DNA of 64,000 nucleotides from Methanofastidiosum sp. (lineage in GTDB: Archaea; Methanobacteriota_B; Thermococci; Methanofastidiosales; Methanofastidiosaceae): the NCBI GenBank assembly GCA_035362715.1, contig DAOSDU010000001.1, positions 176,222 to 240,221 on the forward strand. The letters are read 5' to 3'. The notes under the pieces are model-generated. The model searched no databases and was not told the DNA's origin. It saw only the letters and a program-made list of their open reading frames with translations. The translations under genes and the position numbers were made by a program. Below, piece by piece: positions 44,002 to 52,462 of this stretch; within the stretch, counting starts at the first letter, position 1, and every line of letters begins with the position of its first letter.

Positions 44002-46853
44002 ATAACATCCTCACTTTTGAAATTAATAACGCCTTCTTTGGAACAGTAAATTCTAAAATCACAGTCTTTACATGTTTTTGAAATATCTGGGGGATTTCTT
44101 ATATCAAACTTTTTTTCTATAATACAACTTGAAACATAATCAAAGTGTTTTCCAACTTCATTTACATAATCTTTACTATATGGGAACTCCATCAACGCAT
44201 TGTCTCTTATCTCCTCACTGGTCCAGTATAGCAATAGCCTTTCTGGATGCAATCCATACCTTTGATTCACTATGTATCCATATAGGGAGAGTTGTTTCTT
44301 ATATCTTTCAATCAGCAGATCATTAAAGTCTGGCTTTGGTTGAGTCTTAAAGTCAAGTATCTCAACCTTATTGTCTTTTCCTAAGAGGAGATCTATTTTC
44401 CCAAGTATTATATATTTATCTTTTTCTACAGAAACGTCTACTTCTGTTTCAATTACTCTGTCCATTAAATCCTTGTTTTGATTAAAGTAAGTAATCACTT
44501 GTTTAAGGCCGGCTTCTCTAGGAGTCTGAGCTAAAGGCCTTAAACCTGTTGCAATTAATCCTTTATAGTTCTCATTGTAAAGCTCTTCTATCAAAGTCGG
44601 CGTTATCTCATCCAATCTGCCTTCTAGAACAACTCTATGGATGTCTTCTATTGTCTGGTGGACTAGACTTCCAAAAAGAACACCCCCTATTCTCGAAGGC
44701 TCAAATTTATACTCTCGGTACATCTGATACTTCCTGGGGCAAGTTTCGTAGATGTCGATATCTGAAGTAAGACTAAAAGACCTTTTTGGTACATACTGAT
44801 CTTTTGGAGAAAATTTTTGGGCGGCAAGCAGTTCTCTTTTAACATGAGGCCATTGATCAAGACCTTCCCAAATAGTAGCAAACGACCTATGAGGAATATC
44901 AGTTGTAGTTAGAACAAGTAATTTTTGGGCTCTTGAGAAGGCTACATAGAAATGTCTTGCTCTATCAAAATCTGTAATTCTCTTCTCAGGCTCAAATAGT
45001 CCCCTTGCATAATAGCCACCTAGAATTCTATCAATCTGCTTTTGCGTACTAAATCCTTTTGATAAAGACCCTACTATGATTACTGGGAAATCTAATCCTT
45101 TTGATTGATGAATCGTCATCACTTGTACATGACCTTTTGGGAAAGGATTGTCAGGATCCTCGTATTCATCTATCCCTCCATCAATTAAAAATCTAAAGAA
45201 ACTTCCAAATAAATAAAACTTGATAAATTCTTTATTCTTAAAAGTTACAATATTAAAATGATAATATTGTTGAAACTTGCTTAACAATGAGGAAAATATT
45301 GATAAATTTCTAGCTTTATTATCTTCCTTTAAGAATTTAGAAAACGGCTTGTATGCAAGTAGCTGATAGAAGTAATCTCCAATTGTTATATCTAGTGATT
45401 GCCCTTCGCCAAGGGAGTTAATCTGATTATTTCGCCTTTGAATGTACTCAGATAACGGACTTTTAATGTAATCCTTCAATAATTCAAATCCTTGATAAAT
45501 ATAATCTCGGTAAGGATAATTTTCTAAATGTTCTCCCATAAACTCAAAGAGCATAGCAAAGCAGGCCAACATCATCTTTATTTCATCATTTTCAAAGTAG
45601 GCCTTGGCCCTTGGATTAAAATAAGGAATTCCCAATCTATCAAAGGCTTCTGTGTAATGGCCACTTGACTCTATTCGAACACTTTTTAGAATAAGTGCCA
45701 CGTCCCTATAATCAGTTATTACGTTCTTATCTTTTAGGTGCTTTATCATCTCGGCTACTCTTTGGCCTTCATCAAATTCATTTCTCCCCCATATAGAAAA
45801 TACTGATGGGTAATCTGGAAATACTGTATCTTCTGGAGGGATAACTTCTTTGTTCATAAATCTGTAAAATCTTCCATCGTTATCGGCCCAATCTACATCT
45901 TGCATGAAACTATTGTATCTTTCAATAATCTGCTTATGTGACCTGTAGTTTGTTAGAAGCGGAATCTCTTTACAATCCTTAAAATGAGAAGGGAATTCAA
46001 TTATGTTTCTAATCGTTGCCCCTCTGAATCTATAAAGTGATTGATCCTCATCTCCAACAACGCAGATGTTATTTATTGGACTGCCCCAAGTTAAGATTAT
46101 CTGCTCTTGAACATAGTTTGTATCCTGGTACTCATCGACCATTATGTACTTTATCTTATCCTTAATTTTAGGGCCAACTGTTTCATTTTGTAATAGATCT
46201 AAAAAAACTGTCTGTAGATGGGAAAAATCTATTCTGTTGTTCTCAAATAAGAGCTTTCTATATTGTTTATAGGTACTTCCTAAGTTCCTAACAAACTTAT
46301 CCTCTGAACGCAATAATTGTTCTGGGTCGATTAACTCTTCAGTTATCTTATTTATGAAAGGTATAAGGGCCTTTATTGTTGACCATTTTGTCTTCCATTT
46401 GCCAAGATAAAGGTCATTTCTAGGAGGGCCTACTATTTCATTAAAGTGCTCGTAAATAAATAAGTACTGAGTTAAATCATCAAGCGTAAGATAATTATTT
46501 TTTAATTGGGTATAAAATAAGTTTTTGGAAATAAAGCTCTCGCAGATGCTGTGGATAGTTCCAATCTTTAGTTCGTGGAGGGATTCTTTAATTTCCAATT
46601 TTCTTGAAATTTGGCTAACTCGATCTCTTAATTCAAATGCAGCTTTCTCAGTAAATGTTGTCAATACTATTTCTGATGGTTTGGCTTTGCCTGTTTTTAT
46701 AAGATAAAGTGTTCTTAATACTAAGACCAAAGTTTTTCCGGTGCCAGGGCCTGCAATAAGTAATAATGGGCCTTCTGTAGTAGTAATAGCTTTTTGTTGT
46801 TCTTTGTTTAATAAAGGAAAAAGCTGAATAATTTCTGAAAGCACTTGATCCAT
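43998..46853 (-). CDS. UvrD-like SF1 helicase fused to RecB/Cas4-type Fe-S nuclease
   Basis: This 951-residue protein has SF1A helicase motifs: GPGTGKTLV (residues 35-42), VDEYQDTNYVQEQII, VVGDEDQSLYRFRGA, LLTNYRSH, MTIHQSKGLDFPVIIVG and FYVAFSRAQKLL. The C-terminal nuclease shows ILGKIDLLLG ... VEILDFKTQPK (D...DxK), with Cys at YETCPRKYQ and CKDCDFRIYC forming the four-Cys [4Fe-4S] clasp of AddB/Cas4 nucleases. It is the first gene of the Res-Mod operon. AddAB-like end processing is usual for this architecture, but its coupling to type III RM genes is atypical. A TATA-like CTTATAAAT lies in the 126-bp gap upstream. Confidence 0.9.
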   Translation of the reverse strand: MDQVLSEIIQLFPLLNKEQQKAITTTEGPLLLIAGPGTGKTLVLVLRTLYLIKTGKAKPSEIVLTTFTEKAAFELRDRVSQISRKLEIKESLHELKIGTIHSICESFISKNLFYTQLKNNYLTLDDLTQYLFIYEHFNEIVGPPRNDLYLGKWKTKWSTIKALIPFINKITEELIDPEQLLRSEDKFVRNLGSTYKQYRKLLFENNRIDFSHLQTVFLDLLQNETVGPKIKDKIKYIMVDEYQDTNYVQEQIILTWGSPINNICVVGDEDQSLYRFRGATIRNIIEFPSHFKDCKEIPLLTNYRSHKQIIERYNSFMQDVDWADNDGRFYRFMNKEVIPPEDTVFPDYPSVFSIWGRNEFDEGQRVAEMIKHLKDKNVITDYRDVALILKSVRIESSGHYTEAFDRLGIPYFNPRAKAYFENDEIKMMLACFAMLFEFMGEHLENYPYRDYIYQGFELLKDYIKSPLSEYIQRRNNQINSLGEGQSLDITIGDYFYQLLAYKPFSKFLKEDNKARNLSIFSSLLSKFQQYYHFNIVTFKNKEFIKFYLFGSFFRFLIDGGIDEYEDPDNPFPKGHVQVMTIHQSKGLDFPVIIVGSLSKGFSTQKQIDRILGGYYARGLFEPEKRITDFDRARHFYVAFSRAQKLLVLTTTDIPHRSFATIWEGLDQWPHVKRELLAAQKFSPKDQYVPKRSFSLTSDIDIYETCPRKYQMYREYKFEPSRIGGVLFGSLVHQTIEDIHRVVLEGRLDEITPTLIEELYNENYKGLIATGLRPLAQTPREAGLKQVITYFNQNKDLMDRVIETEVDVSVEKDKYIILGKIDLLLGKDNKVEILDFKTQPKPDFNDLLIERYKKQLSLYGYIVNQRYGLHPERLLLYWTSEEIRDNALMEFPYSKDYVNEVGKHFDYVSSCIIEKKFDIRNPPDISKTCKDCDFRIYCSKEGVINFKSEDVI

Positions 46854-46979
46854 CGTATCACAGTCATTGATTTGAATTATTTAATTGTATAATATAGAAT
46901 TTCACATTTATAAGGATATGGAAAAAAATAGGGAAAATAGGGAAAAATTTTTCTTTTCCATTGAGAAAATCACGACTGC

Positions 46980-47342
46980 TCATATTGATTTCTCACCAGA
47001 AACTTCTTCCCATGATTTCTTAGAAAGTTCCTCTTCCTCCTCCATTTTTTGCTCCCACTCTTTTTTTGATTCCTCTAATTTTCTTCTCCTCTGTTCCTCA
47101 TCTTCTAAGTACTTCTTGTATCCTTCAGGGTCAAGCTCTGTGTATATCTCCTTGAATTCTTCCTTGTATTGACTTTTCTTTGATTCGTAGCTCATGCCGG
47201 AAATATAATTGATCCTCTCGCCCGATATCACCCGCTCAATGAACATCAGATCCTGAATATATTGCTTATTCTCCTCATTATATTCAAGTTCTTTCAGTTT
47301 GTTTCTAACATATCGAGTTTTTATCTTTCTAAAATCGGTCAT
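46980..47342 (-). CDS. Glu/Lys-rich coiled-coil protein
   Basis: This 120-residue, highly charged protein is predicted to be helical over most of its length, with a long Glu-rich coiled coil (about residues 60-110). No known domain was recognised. GGGAG precedes the ATG, and it overlaps the CBS-HEPN gene by 14 bp, so it belongs to that three-gene operon. An adaptor or antitoxin-like role is possible from context only. Confidence 0.55.
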   Translation of the reverse strand: MTDFRKIKTRYVRNKLKELEYNEENKQYIQDLMFIERVISGERINYISGMSYESKKSQYKEEFKEIYTELDPEGYKKYLEDEEQRRRKLEESKKEWEQKMEEEEELSKKSWEEVSGEKSI

Positions 47343-48168
47343 TATTTAAATCTCCCAAAATATTATATGTAGTTTTTAATCCATCAAATACAGAATAACA
47401 ATTTGATCTAAATCTTTCAAAACTTGGAAAATTAAATACTAAAGGTTCATTTGAAAAATCTTTTAGTTCTATGGATATTTTTGAATGCATGATGCTATTT
47501 CTTAATTTAGTTATCTCTCCTATATTATTGATTTTATTAAATGAAGGATAATTATTTGCATTATGATTGTAGAACCATAGTAGATGTATTAAATCAAATG
47601 ATTCAAATGGATATGATTTATTTTTAGAAGATTCATATCTTTTTTTGGCCTCTTCATATATCCCTATTTTTTTGTCCTTCTCTGCCTTACGTTTGATATA
47701 TTCAAGTACACTTTCTTCTTTAATTTCTGTAGAAATGAAGATTGAACGCAAATTGTTTTCAAATTCGGATATAACTCCGTATAGATATATTTTTACTGCG
47801 GACCTATTATAATCTGAAAAATGAACTATTCCCTCTAGAACATCATCTTTGTAAACGTATTTAATTGGGCTTGCTTCAGTGAAAGATTCTAAAACATCCT
47901 TGTCAAATATATGATCAGTTATCTTCAATTTCTCTTCATATTTAATTTCCCTTTTTATAAAATTATTATTCTGTAATACATAAACTAAATTACTATGTTT
48001 TGAAGGTAGAGATCCAATGTCTTTTTCCTTACAAAATTTATGTAAGTTTTTTTTATCGATAGTTTCGTAGTAGTAAATATTATTCGTCATCAAATATTCA
48101 ACGATACAAAGTCTTCTTACATCTGATAAAAATTTTTTGTGCTCATAAGAAAAATTGAGTCTTTCCAT
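47329..48168 (-). CDS. Predicted CBS-HEPN protein (possible RNase effector)
   Basis: This 279-residue protein contains KLRNSIMHSK near residue 225, matching the HEPN R-x4-6-H motif (RNSIMH) of Abi/toxin RNases, in a helical C-terminal half. Upstream, IKYVYKDDVLEGIVHFSDYNR has the strand-loop pattern of a CBS domain, which often binds adenine nucleotides. An N-terminal helical region precedes it. It lies between a PD-(D/E)xK gene and a coiled-coil gene in one operon beside RM genes, suggesting a nucleotide-gated abortive effector. CBS assignment is tentative, HEPN moderate. Confidence 0.5.
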   Translation of the reverse strand: MERLNFSYEHKKFLSDVRRLCIVEYLMTNNIYYYETIDKKNLHKFCKEKDIGSLPSKHSNLVYVLQNNNFIKREIKYEEKLKITDHIFDKDVLESFTEASPIKYVYKDDVLEGIVHFSDYNRSAVKIYLYGVISEFENNLRSIFISTEIKEESVLEYIKRKAEKDKKIGIYEEAKKRYESSKNKSYPFESFDLIHLLWFYNHNANNYPSFNKINNIGEITKLRNSIMHSKISIELKDFSNEPLVFNFPSFERFRSNCYSVFDGLKTTYNILGDLNNDRF

Positions 48169-48182
48169 AAGACCACTCTAAA

Positions 48183-48788
48183 TTAGTACAATTTACCCGT
48201 TATCTCATTATTGTCTTTTTCTTTTATCCAATATTCGATATTATTAATTTTCCAAGGATGGTATGAATTTCTATTTCTAATGTTATCTTCTTTTATTTTT
48301 TTGTCCATCTTTTCTTTATCTTTTTCAATTGAAACTAGTATGAAAGAATAATTGGCGTAATCACTAATAATTTTTTCCTGAATACTCTTCCAATTATGTT
48401 TGTAGTACTTTAATCCAGCTTTTTCACAAGGCGCACAGTAATTTGTCATAATCATTAAACCTGCAATTAAGTCATATTCTTCTTTGTTTTTCAAATAGTC
48501 TACTATAGAATTCAATTTATCTAGATATTTATTTGCGGTAGTTTCAACTTCTACTACGAATAGGGGAGTTTGATTTTTACATAAAATCAAATCTGCATTT
48601 TTCTGCCCTATACGGCCTGCACCTGTAAAAGCAGATGGTGCTCCGTCAAGAACTGTATTTGTATCAGATTTTTTTATCCATTCAGTTGAAATTAAACCAA
48701 TAATTGAATTGTGTCCGCTTCCATAAATATTAGGAAGAGAATTCCAAGAAAAACTTTTAATAAATGATTCTAGATTTAATTTATCCAT
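48183..48788 (-). CDS. Predicted PD-(D/E)xK endonuclease-like protein
   Basis: This 201-residue protein contains NADLILCKNQTPLFVVEVET, that is Asp66, then Glu80-x-Glu82, the D...ExE/K pattern of restriction-like folds, followed by a helix KYLDKLNSIVDYL. A CxxC-containing TNYCAPCEKAG lies near residue 115. It is the first gene of the operon with the CBS-HEPN and coiled-coil genes, 14 bp before the former. The final Lys replaced by Glu also occurs in active enzymes, so activity is uncertain. Confidence 0.55.
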   Translation of the reverse strand: MDKLNLESFIKSFSWNSLPNIYGSGHNSIIGLISTEWIKKSDTNTVLDGAPSAFTGAGRIGQKNADLILCKNQTPLFVVEVETTANKYLDKLNSIVDYLKNKEEYDLIAGLMIMTNYCAPCEKAGLKYYKHNWKSIQEKIISDYANYSFILVSIEKDKEKMDKKIKEDNIRNRNSYHPWKINNIEYWIKEKDNNEITGKLY

Positions 48789-48902
48789 GCATTCTTATTA
48801 TTAATAAATATTTATAATAGTTTCCCAACTAATTTTTTTTCTCTTTATTATCGGAAATTAACTTACTCATTTCTCTATTAATTCTAAATTTAACCTATCT
48901 AC

Positions 48903-48961
48903 TATTTTTTGAAAATCGATTACCAAAACCTTAAATATCTAGCGATAAAGATCTATTGAAT
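48903..48961 (+). repeat. Direct repeat, degenerate promoter copy
   Basis: Bases 48917-48937 are identical to 50066-50086, and ctattgaat recurs at 48953-48961 and 50102-50110 with the same 36-base spacing. No gene follows this copy: it lies 12 bp past the 3' end of the minus-strand ATPase-like gene. Confidence 0.8.
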
Positions 48962-48972
48962 TCTATTTAATC

Positions 48973-49851
48973 TTAAATTCTTTTTAAGTCCACTAGCTCC
49001 ATCGCTGTAGGCAGATATATAATTTGATTTCTTGAAGGTCGAGTTTTCATACTTTTTATGAATTCGAAGATCTCATGTCCAAATGGTCTCGTGAGGTAAT
49101 TTTGGGTTGATATTATAAGAAACTGTTTATCTTCTAATAATTCTAAGGCCGCCAATACAAAAGAAAGAATAACTGCATTTTTATCATCTTCTGATAAACT
49201 ACTAAAACTATCATAATCAGAAAACCTGTCTTCAACTGTGATGTTATCAGTATTACCAATTTTTATTTTCCCAATTTTTCTCATTGTAGGAGGAAACCTA
49301 GCCAGATAGGAGTTAGCCTTTTGTTCTATGATCGTATTTAGTTCTTTATTATCTAGCTTAACTTTATTTTTTAAGCAACATAATACTTCTTTTGAATAAT
49401 TCTTTTGGCTAAATCTATTTAGATTATCCTCATCTAAAAAGAATAATTCTGAATAGTAATTAGTCAGACAATCTTTTAGAAATAAAATAGAATCATCTTT
49501 ATTTAAGATTTTAGGAATTCCTTGAGAATTATAATTTGTTATTTGAATGTTATCTTCTTGATTATTCTTTTTACGCGTATTATTCTTTTTACGCGTAATT
49601 AAAAATTTATTATTTATACCTAAATTGATTAATAGCTCAACTTTTTGTTCACCTTCAGATTTTGATAAATAACGATCTGGCAAGTAATCTTTTCCAAATA
49701 AGCACCAATAAAAAGCATTCATCAATGGATTATAATTTGAGTTATCTTCAAGAACTATAACATGAAAATCGCTGCCATCTTTCTGATTGAACAATATCTC
49801 TTTGTTTCTAATACCATAATAGTTTTCCAAAAATATTTTTTCTATTCTCAT
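48973..49851 (-). CDS. Degenerate SMC/RecN-like ATPase homologue lacking Walker A
   Basis: The start is the ATG at 49851 (GTGAGG upstream); 292 residues. The opening RIEKIFLENYYGIRNKEILF is the classic start of SMC/RecF/DndD-type ABC ATPases, and NPLMNAFYWCLFGKDYLP matches the helix after the P-loop. Where GxNGxGKST should stand, the sequence reads EDNSNYNP, so nucleotide binding is probably lost. Near the end SLSEDDKNAVILSFVLAALELL is a signature-like stretch and FLIISTQNYLT an altered Walker B. No coiled-coil arm is present. It may be a pseudo-ATPase subunit or a decaying gene. Confidence 0.55.
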   Translation of the reverse strand: MRIEKIFLENYYGIRNKEILFNQKDGSDFHVIVLEDNSNYNPLMNAFYWCLFGKDYLPDRYLSKSEGEQKVELLINLGINNKFLITRKKNNTRKKNNQEDNIQITNYNSQGIPKILNKDDSILFLKDCLTNYYSELFFLDEDNLNRFSQKNYSKEVLCCLKNKVKLDNKELNTIIEQKANSYLARFPPTMRKIGKIKIGNTDNITVEDRFSDYDSFSSLSEDDKNAVILSFVLAALELLEDKQFLIISTQNYLTRPFGHEIFEFIKSMKTRPSRNQIIYLPTAMELVDLKRI

Positions 49852-50051
49852 AGAATGCCTCACTTGTTTTTATATGCTATTTTTTCAGCATAGAACATAT
49901 TCAATTTTTGAAATGATAATTTTTTATCTAACATATTTTAATCCGCCTTATTTTATATCTACTTAATGAATTTATTTATATTTGAAAAGTTTTTGCATTA
50001 TTCTTTGATTATTTTCACTTTCAATGTGGGTATAGGAGAACAGAGTTTATA

Positions 50052-50110
50052 TTATTTTTGGGAAGCGATTACCAAAACCTTAAATAACTAGGAATGTAAT
50101 TCTATTGAAT
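50052..50110 (+). promoter_or_regulatory. Direct-repeat promoter of the nuclease gene at 50129
   Basis: The intact copy of the repeat contains ACCAAAACC (BRE-like) and TTAAATA (TATA) at about 50071-50086. The predicted transcript start is near 50110, and TTAGGTG follows before the ATG at 50129. Confidence 0.6.
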
Positions 50111-50128
50111 CATATTTTAGGTGTTAAT

Positions 50129-50764
50129 ATGTTTTCTCTTGAAAGTATAATGTCAGATTTAAGTAACGAGCGCCCAATATTCCACTCAGAAGCAGATTTC
50201 CAACATGCCCTTGCATGGAAAATTCATGAAAAATATCCCAAATACGATATAAGATTGGAAAAGGACTATCCAAAGTTAGATAAAAGAAAGTATCTCGATA
50301 TTCTTGTAAGCAATAACAACTCTAAAATTGCTATAGAATTAAAGTATAAGAAAAAAAGAATAGAGCATTCTCATAATAATGAATCTTTTAATCTTACTAC
50401 ACAACATGCACAGGACATTGCAAGGTATGACTTTTGTAAAGATATAGGGAGATTAGAAGGATTTGTATCTAAAGACAAGTCATTCTTTGGATACGCAATT
50501 TTTCTTACAAATGATCCATTGTATTGGAAGGATTCAAAAAATATCGGCTCTGTTGATTCTGCCTTTAGGATATGTGATAGAAATAAATTAAGGGGCTCTC
50601 TTGAATGGAAAGGTGCTTCTGAAGGCACTATGAAGGGTAGAAGAGAAAAGATTAATTTAAACGGACAATATGATCTTGGGTGGGAGAAATACTCCGAGAT
50701 AAAAGATGATGAAAATGGGATAAAGGAAAATGGACTATTCCAGTATCTTGCTGTAAAAATATAA
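50129..50764 (+). CDS. PD-(D/E)xK restriction-like nuclease, orphan
   Basis: The start is set to ATG 50129, six bases after TTAGGTG, because the TATA box places transcription start near 50110; an upstream ATG at 50105 would not be transcribed properly. The 211-residue product has FHSEADFQHALAWKI (Glu21), KYLDILV (Asp57) and KIAIELKYKKK (Glu70-x-Lys72), a complete E...D...ExK nuclease site. No methylase is directly adjacent. It reads away from the ATPase-like gene and into the repeat-protein gene 22 bp downstream. Confidence 0.7.
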   Translation: MFSLESIMSDLSNERPIFHSEADFQHALAWKIHEKYPKYDIRLEKDYPKLDKRKYLDILVSNNNSKIAIELKYKKKRIEHSHNNESFNLTTQHAQDIARYDFCKDIGRLEGFVSKDKSFFGYAIFLTNDPLYWKDSKNIGSVDSAFRICDRNKLRGSLEWKGASEGTMKGRREKINLNGQYDLGWEKYSEIKDDENGIKENGLFQYLAVKI

Positions 50765-50786
50765 TTGAATTAAGAAAGTGATCAAT

Positions 50787-51311
50787 ATGCCCTATGAGTA
50801 TGACGAGCACGGCTTTGATAAAAATGGCATCCATAAGCTCACGCATAAGATCTACGATCCCAAAGGATACAATAAGGATGGCTTTGACAAGTATGGGTAT
50901 GATAAGGAAGGCTTTGATGAAAAAGGCTTTGGCAGAAATGGCTTTGACAAAGACGGCATGCACATGAAGACAAAAACAGCCTATGATGAAGATGGATTTA
51001 ACATAGAGGGCTACAATAGAGAAGGGTTTGATAGGTATGGGTTTGACGGAAAAGGGATCCATAGGGACACCGGGACAAGGTATGACAAACAGGGCTTTGA
51101 GAAAGGAGGAGTTCACAGGGAAACTCTTTCCTGGCTTGACAAAGATGGCTACGATATCGAAGGGTACAATAGATTCAGCTTTGATAGAGAAGGTGTCAAC
51201 AGATTCACAGGGACAAAGTACGGCCCTGACGGCTTTGATAAGAGTGGGCAAAATTATGAAGGAAAGACAAGAGAAGAAATAGAAGCAGAGGATGACGACC
51301 CGCATAGATAG
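50787..51311 (+). CDS. Pentapeptide GFDKx-repeat protein 1
   Basis: The ATG at 50787 follows AAGTGATC and gives 174 residues. Almost the whole protein is made of five-residue units of the form G-[FY]-[DN]-[KR]-x (GFDKN, GYNKD, GFDKY, GYDKE ...), interrupted by longer units such as GIHRDTGTRYD and GVNRFTGTKYG. There is no signal peptide or membrane helix. The spaced Asp residues could bind cations. A zinc-ribbon-bearing homologue is encoded in reverse 2.4 kb away. Function unknown. Confidence 0.7.
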   Translation: MPYEYDEHGFDKNGIHKLTHKIYDPKGYNKDGFDKYGYDKEGFDEKGFGRNGFDKDGMHMKTKTAYDEDGFNIEGYNREGFDRYGFDGKGIHRDTGTRYDKQGFEKGGVHRETLSWLDKDGYDIEGYNRFSFDREGVNRFTGTKYGPDGFDKSGQNYEGKTREEIEAEDDDPHR

Positions 51312-51767
51312 TTAAGGCTCTAAATGAAAGGCATCAGAAGACCAAACACTAACTGCCCTTTTGAAGCAGCCTATCGCCCGATTGAGATTCTTTTCTCTAT
51401 CAACGAACTGGCTTAGATTCAGATACGCATTTCCAAGATTATAGTAGGACATGGCATAGTAGTCAGGATATTCTTCGATAGAATTTGCAGCCACCGCTTC
51501 ATTTAGATACTCTATTGATCTAAGCAAGGTATCTGTAGAATTATCTTTTATTGGAGATAGCATGTAGGCAATGCCAATCTGATTGATAAGGCCAGTAACA
51601 TCTTCTCTATACCCAAGCTCAGTAAAAACTTCAAGCGCTTTTTCCATTAACTCTATAGCTTCATAGAACTTCCCTTGGCCAACAAGCTTTGATCCTTCCT
51701 CCCAGTCCTTCTTAGCGAGCTTTACTTCGGCCCTTTCATCTTCCATTAGTTTTGTTAGTGACATAGA
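51312..51767 (-). CDS. TPR-like helical protein following pseudo-archaemetzincin
   Basis: The likely start is the ATG at 51767, a few bases after the upstream stop, giving 151 residues. Helical pairs (AKKDWEEGSKLVGQGKFYEAIELMEKALEVFTELG, DYYAMSYYNLGNAYLNLSQ, NLNRAIGCFKRAVSV) fit TPR repeats. It is tightly linked to the archaemetzincin-like gene and may partner it. Its 3' end abuts the convergent GFDKx gene at 51311. Confidence 0.65.
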   Translation of the reverse strand, partial: SMSLTKLMEDERAEVKLAKKDWEEGSKLVGQGKFYEAIELMEKALEVFTELGYREDVTGLINQIGIAYMLSPIKDNSTDTLLRSIEYLNEAVAANSIEEYPDYYAMSYYNLGNAYLNLSQFVDREKNLNRAIGCFKRAVSVWSSDAFHLEP

Positions 51768-51771
51768 AACA

Positions 51772-52380
51772 TCAGCAAAATATTTTATCCAAACAGTCCT
51801 TGCAGTAGGCCTTATTCCTTTTATCAATATCTTTTACATCTTTAGCTGGGCTCATGGCGCATCCTGGTGTGGTGCAAGCGTCAAGTCCGAGCAGATATCC
51901 GAACACATGCAATGCTTCCTTTATCGCTTCGTCCTTTTTTAAATTGGGATCTTTATGGCTGTCCTTTAAGTTAGCTGTTGAGACTATTGCTATATCGCCC
52001 CCTTTTTCAGCTTCACCGAAAAGAATTCCCTCGTAGCCTTCCCTATAAATATCAAAATCAGTTAACAAGAGTATTTTTAGAAGGGCGGAAGATTTTGGCC
52101 GCCTAACTGTATCCTCCTTTATTTTTTTGCCAAATAGGAAAAGAGGCCTAGTATTGTATTTGCTCATATGGGGGTTGTATGCAGTGCTTGGGATACTATG
52201 TTGTAATACTTTATCTTCAGAAGATTTATCAGGATTATGAGGATTATTAAAAAAACAGTCAACATCAATTCCAACTGCATCAGATAGTAGTTTTTGGAAC
52301 TCCTCCTTGAAATCAAATAGGAATTTTTCATCTAAGTTTCCTATTGGCACAATTTTTACATTAAGTTTAGAAAATATCAT
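51772..52380 (-). CDS. Archaemetzincin-family protein with inactivated zinc site
   Basis: This 202-residue protein has the family length and the structural-zinc pattern CTTPGCAM ... YCKDC (Cx4CxM, 16 residues, CxxC). The catalytic HExxHxxGxxHC reads HVFGYLLGLDAC: the Glu is Val and the second and third His are Tyr and Ala. Only the first His, the Gly and the final Cys remain, so peptidase activity is very unlikely. The frame is intact, so it is probably kept for a non-catalytic role. It is followed by the TPR-like gene in the same operon. Confidence 0.75.
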   Translation of the reverse strand: MIFSKLNVKIVPIGNLDEKFLFDFKEEFQKLLSDAVGIDVDCFFNNPHNPDKSSEDKVLQHSIPSTAYNPHMSKYNTRPLFLFGKKIKEDTVRRPKSSALLKILLLTDFDIYREGYEGILFGEAEKGGDIAIVSTANLKDSHKDPNLKKDEAIKEALHVFGYLLGLDACTTPGCAMSPAKDVKDIDKRNKAYCKDCLDKIFC

Positions 52381-52462
52381 GACTTAAAATAAGCGCTAGA
52401 CCTATAAAAGTTTTATCGGGAGGTGCTTTCATATTCTTAAGAGAAATTAAAATTAATCGAGA

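Noticed and set aside
39389..46853. BREX or DISARM assignment for the Res-Mod-UvrD genes
   Set aside because: No PglZ, BrxC, DrmA/DrmB or phospholipase-D gene is visible; motifs fit type III Res/Mod plus an AddB-like helicase-nuclease.
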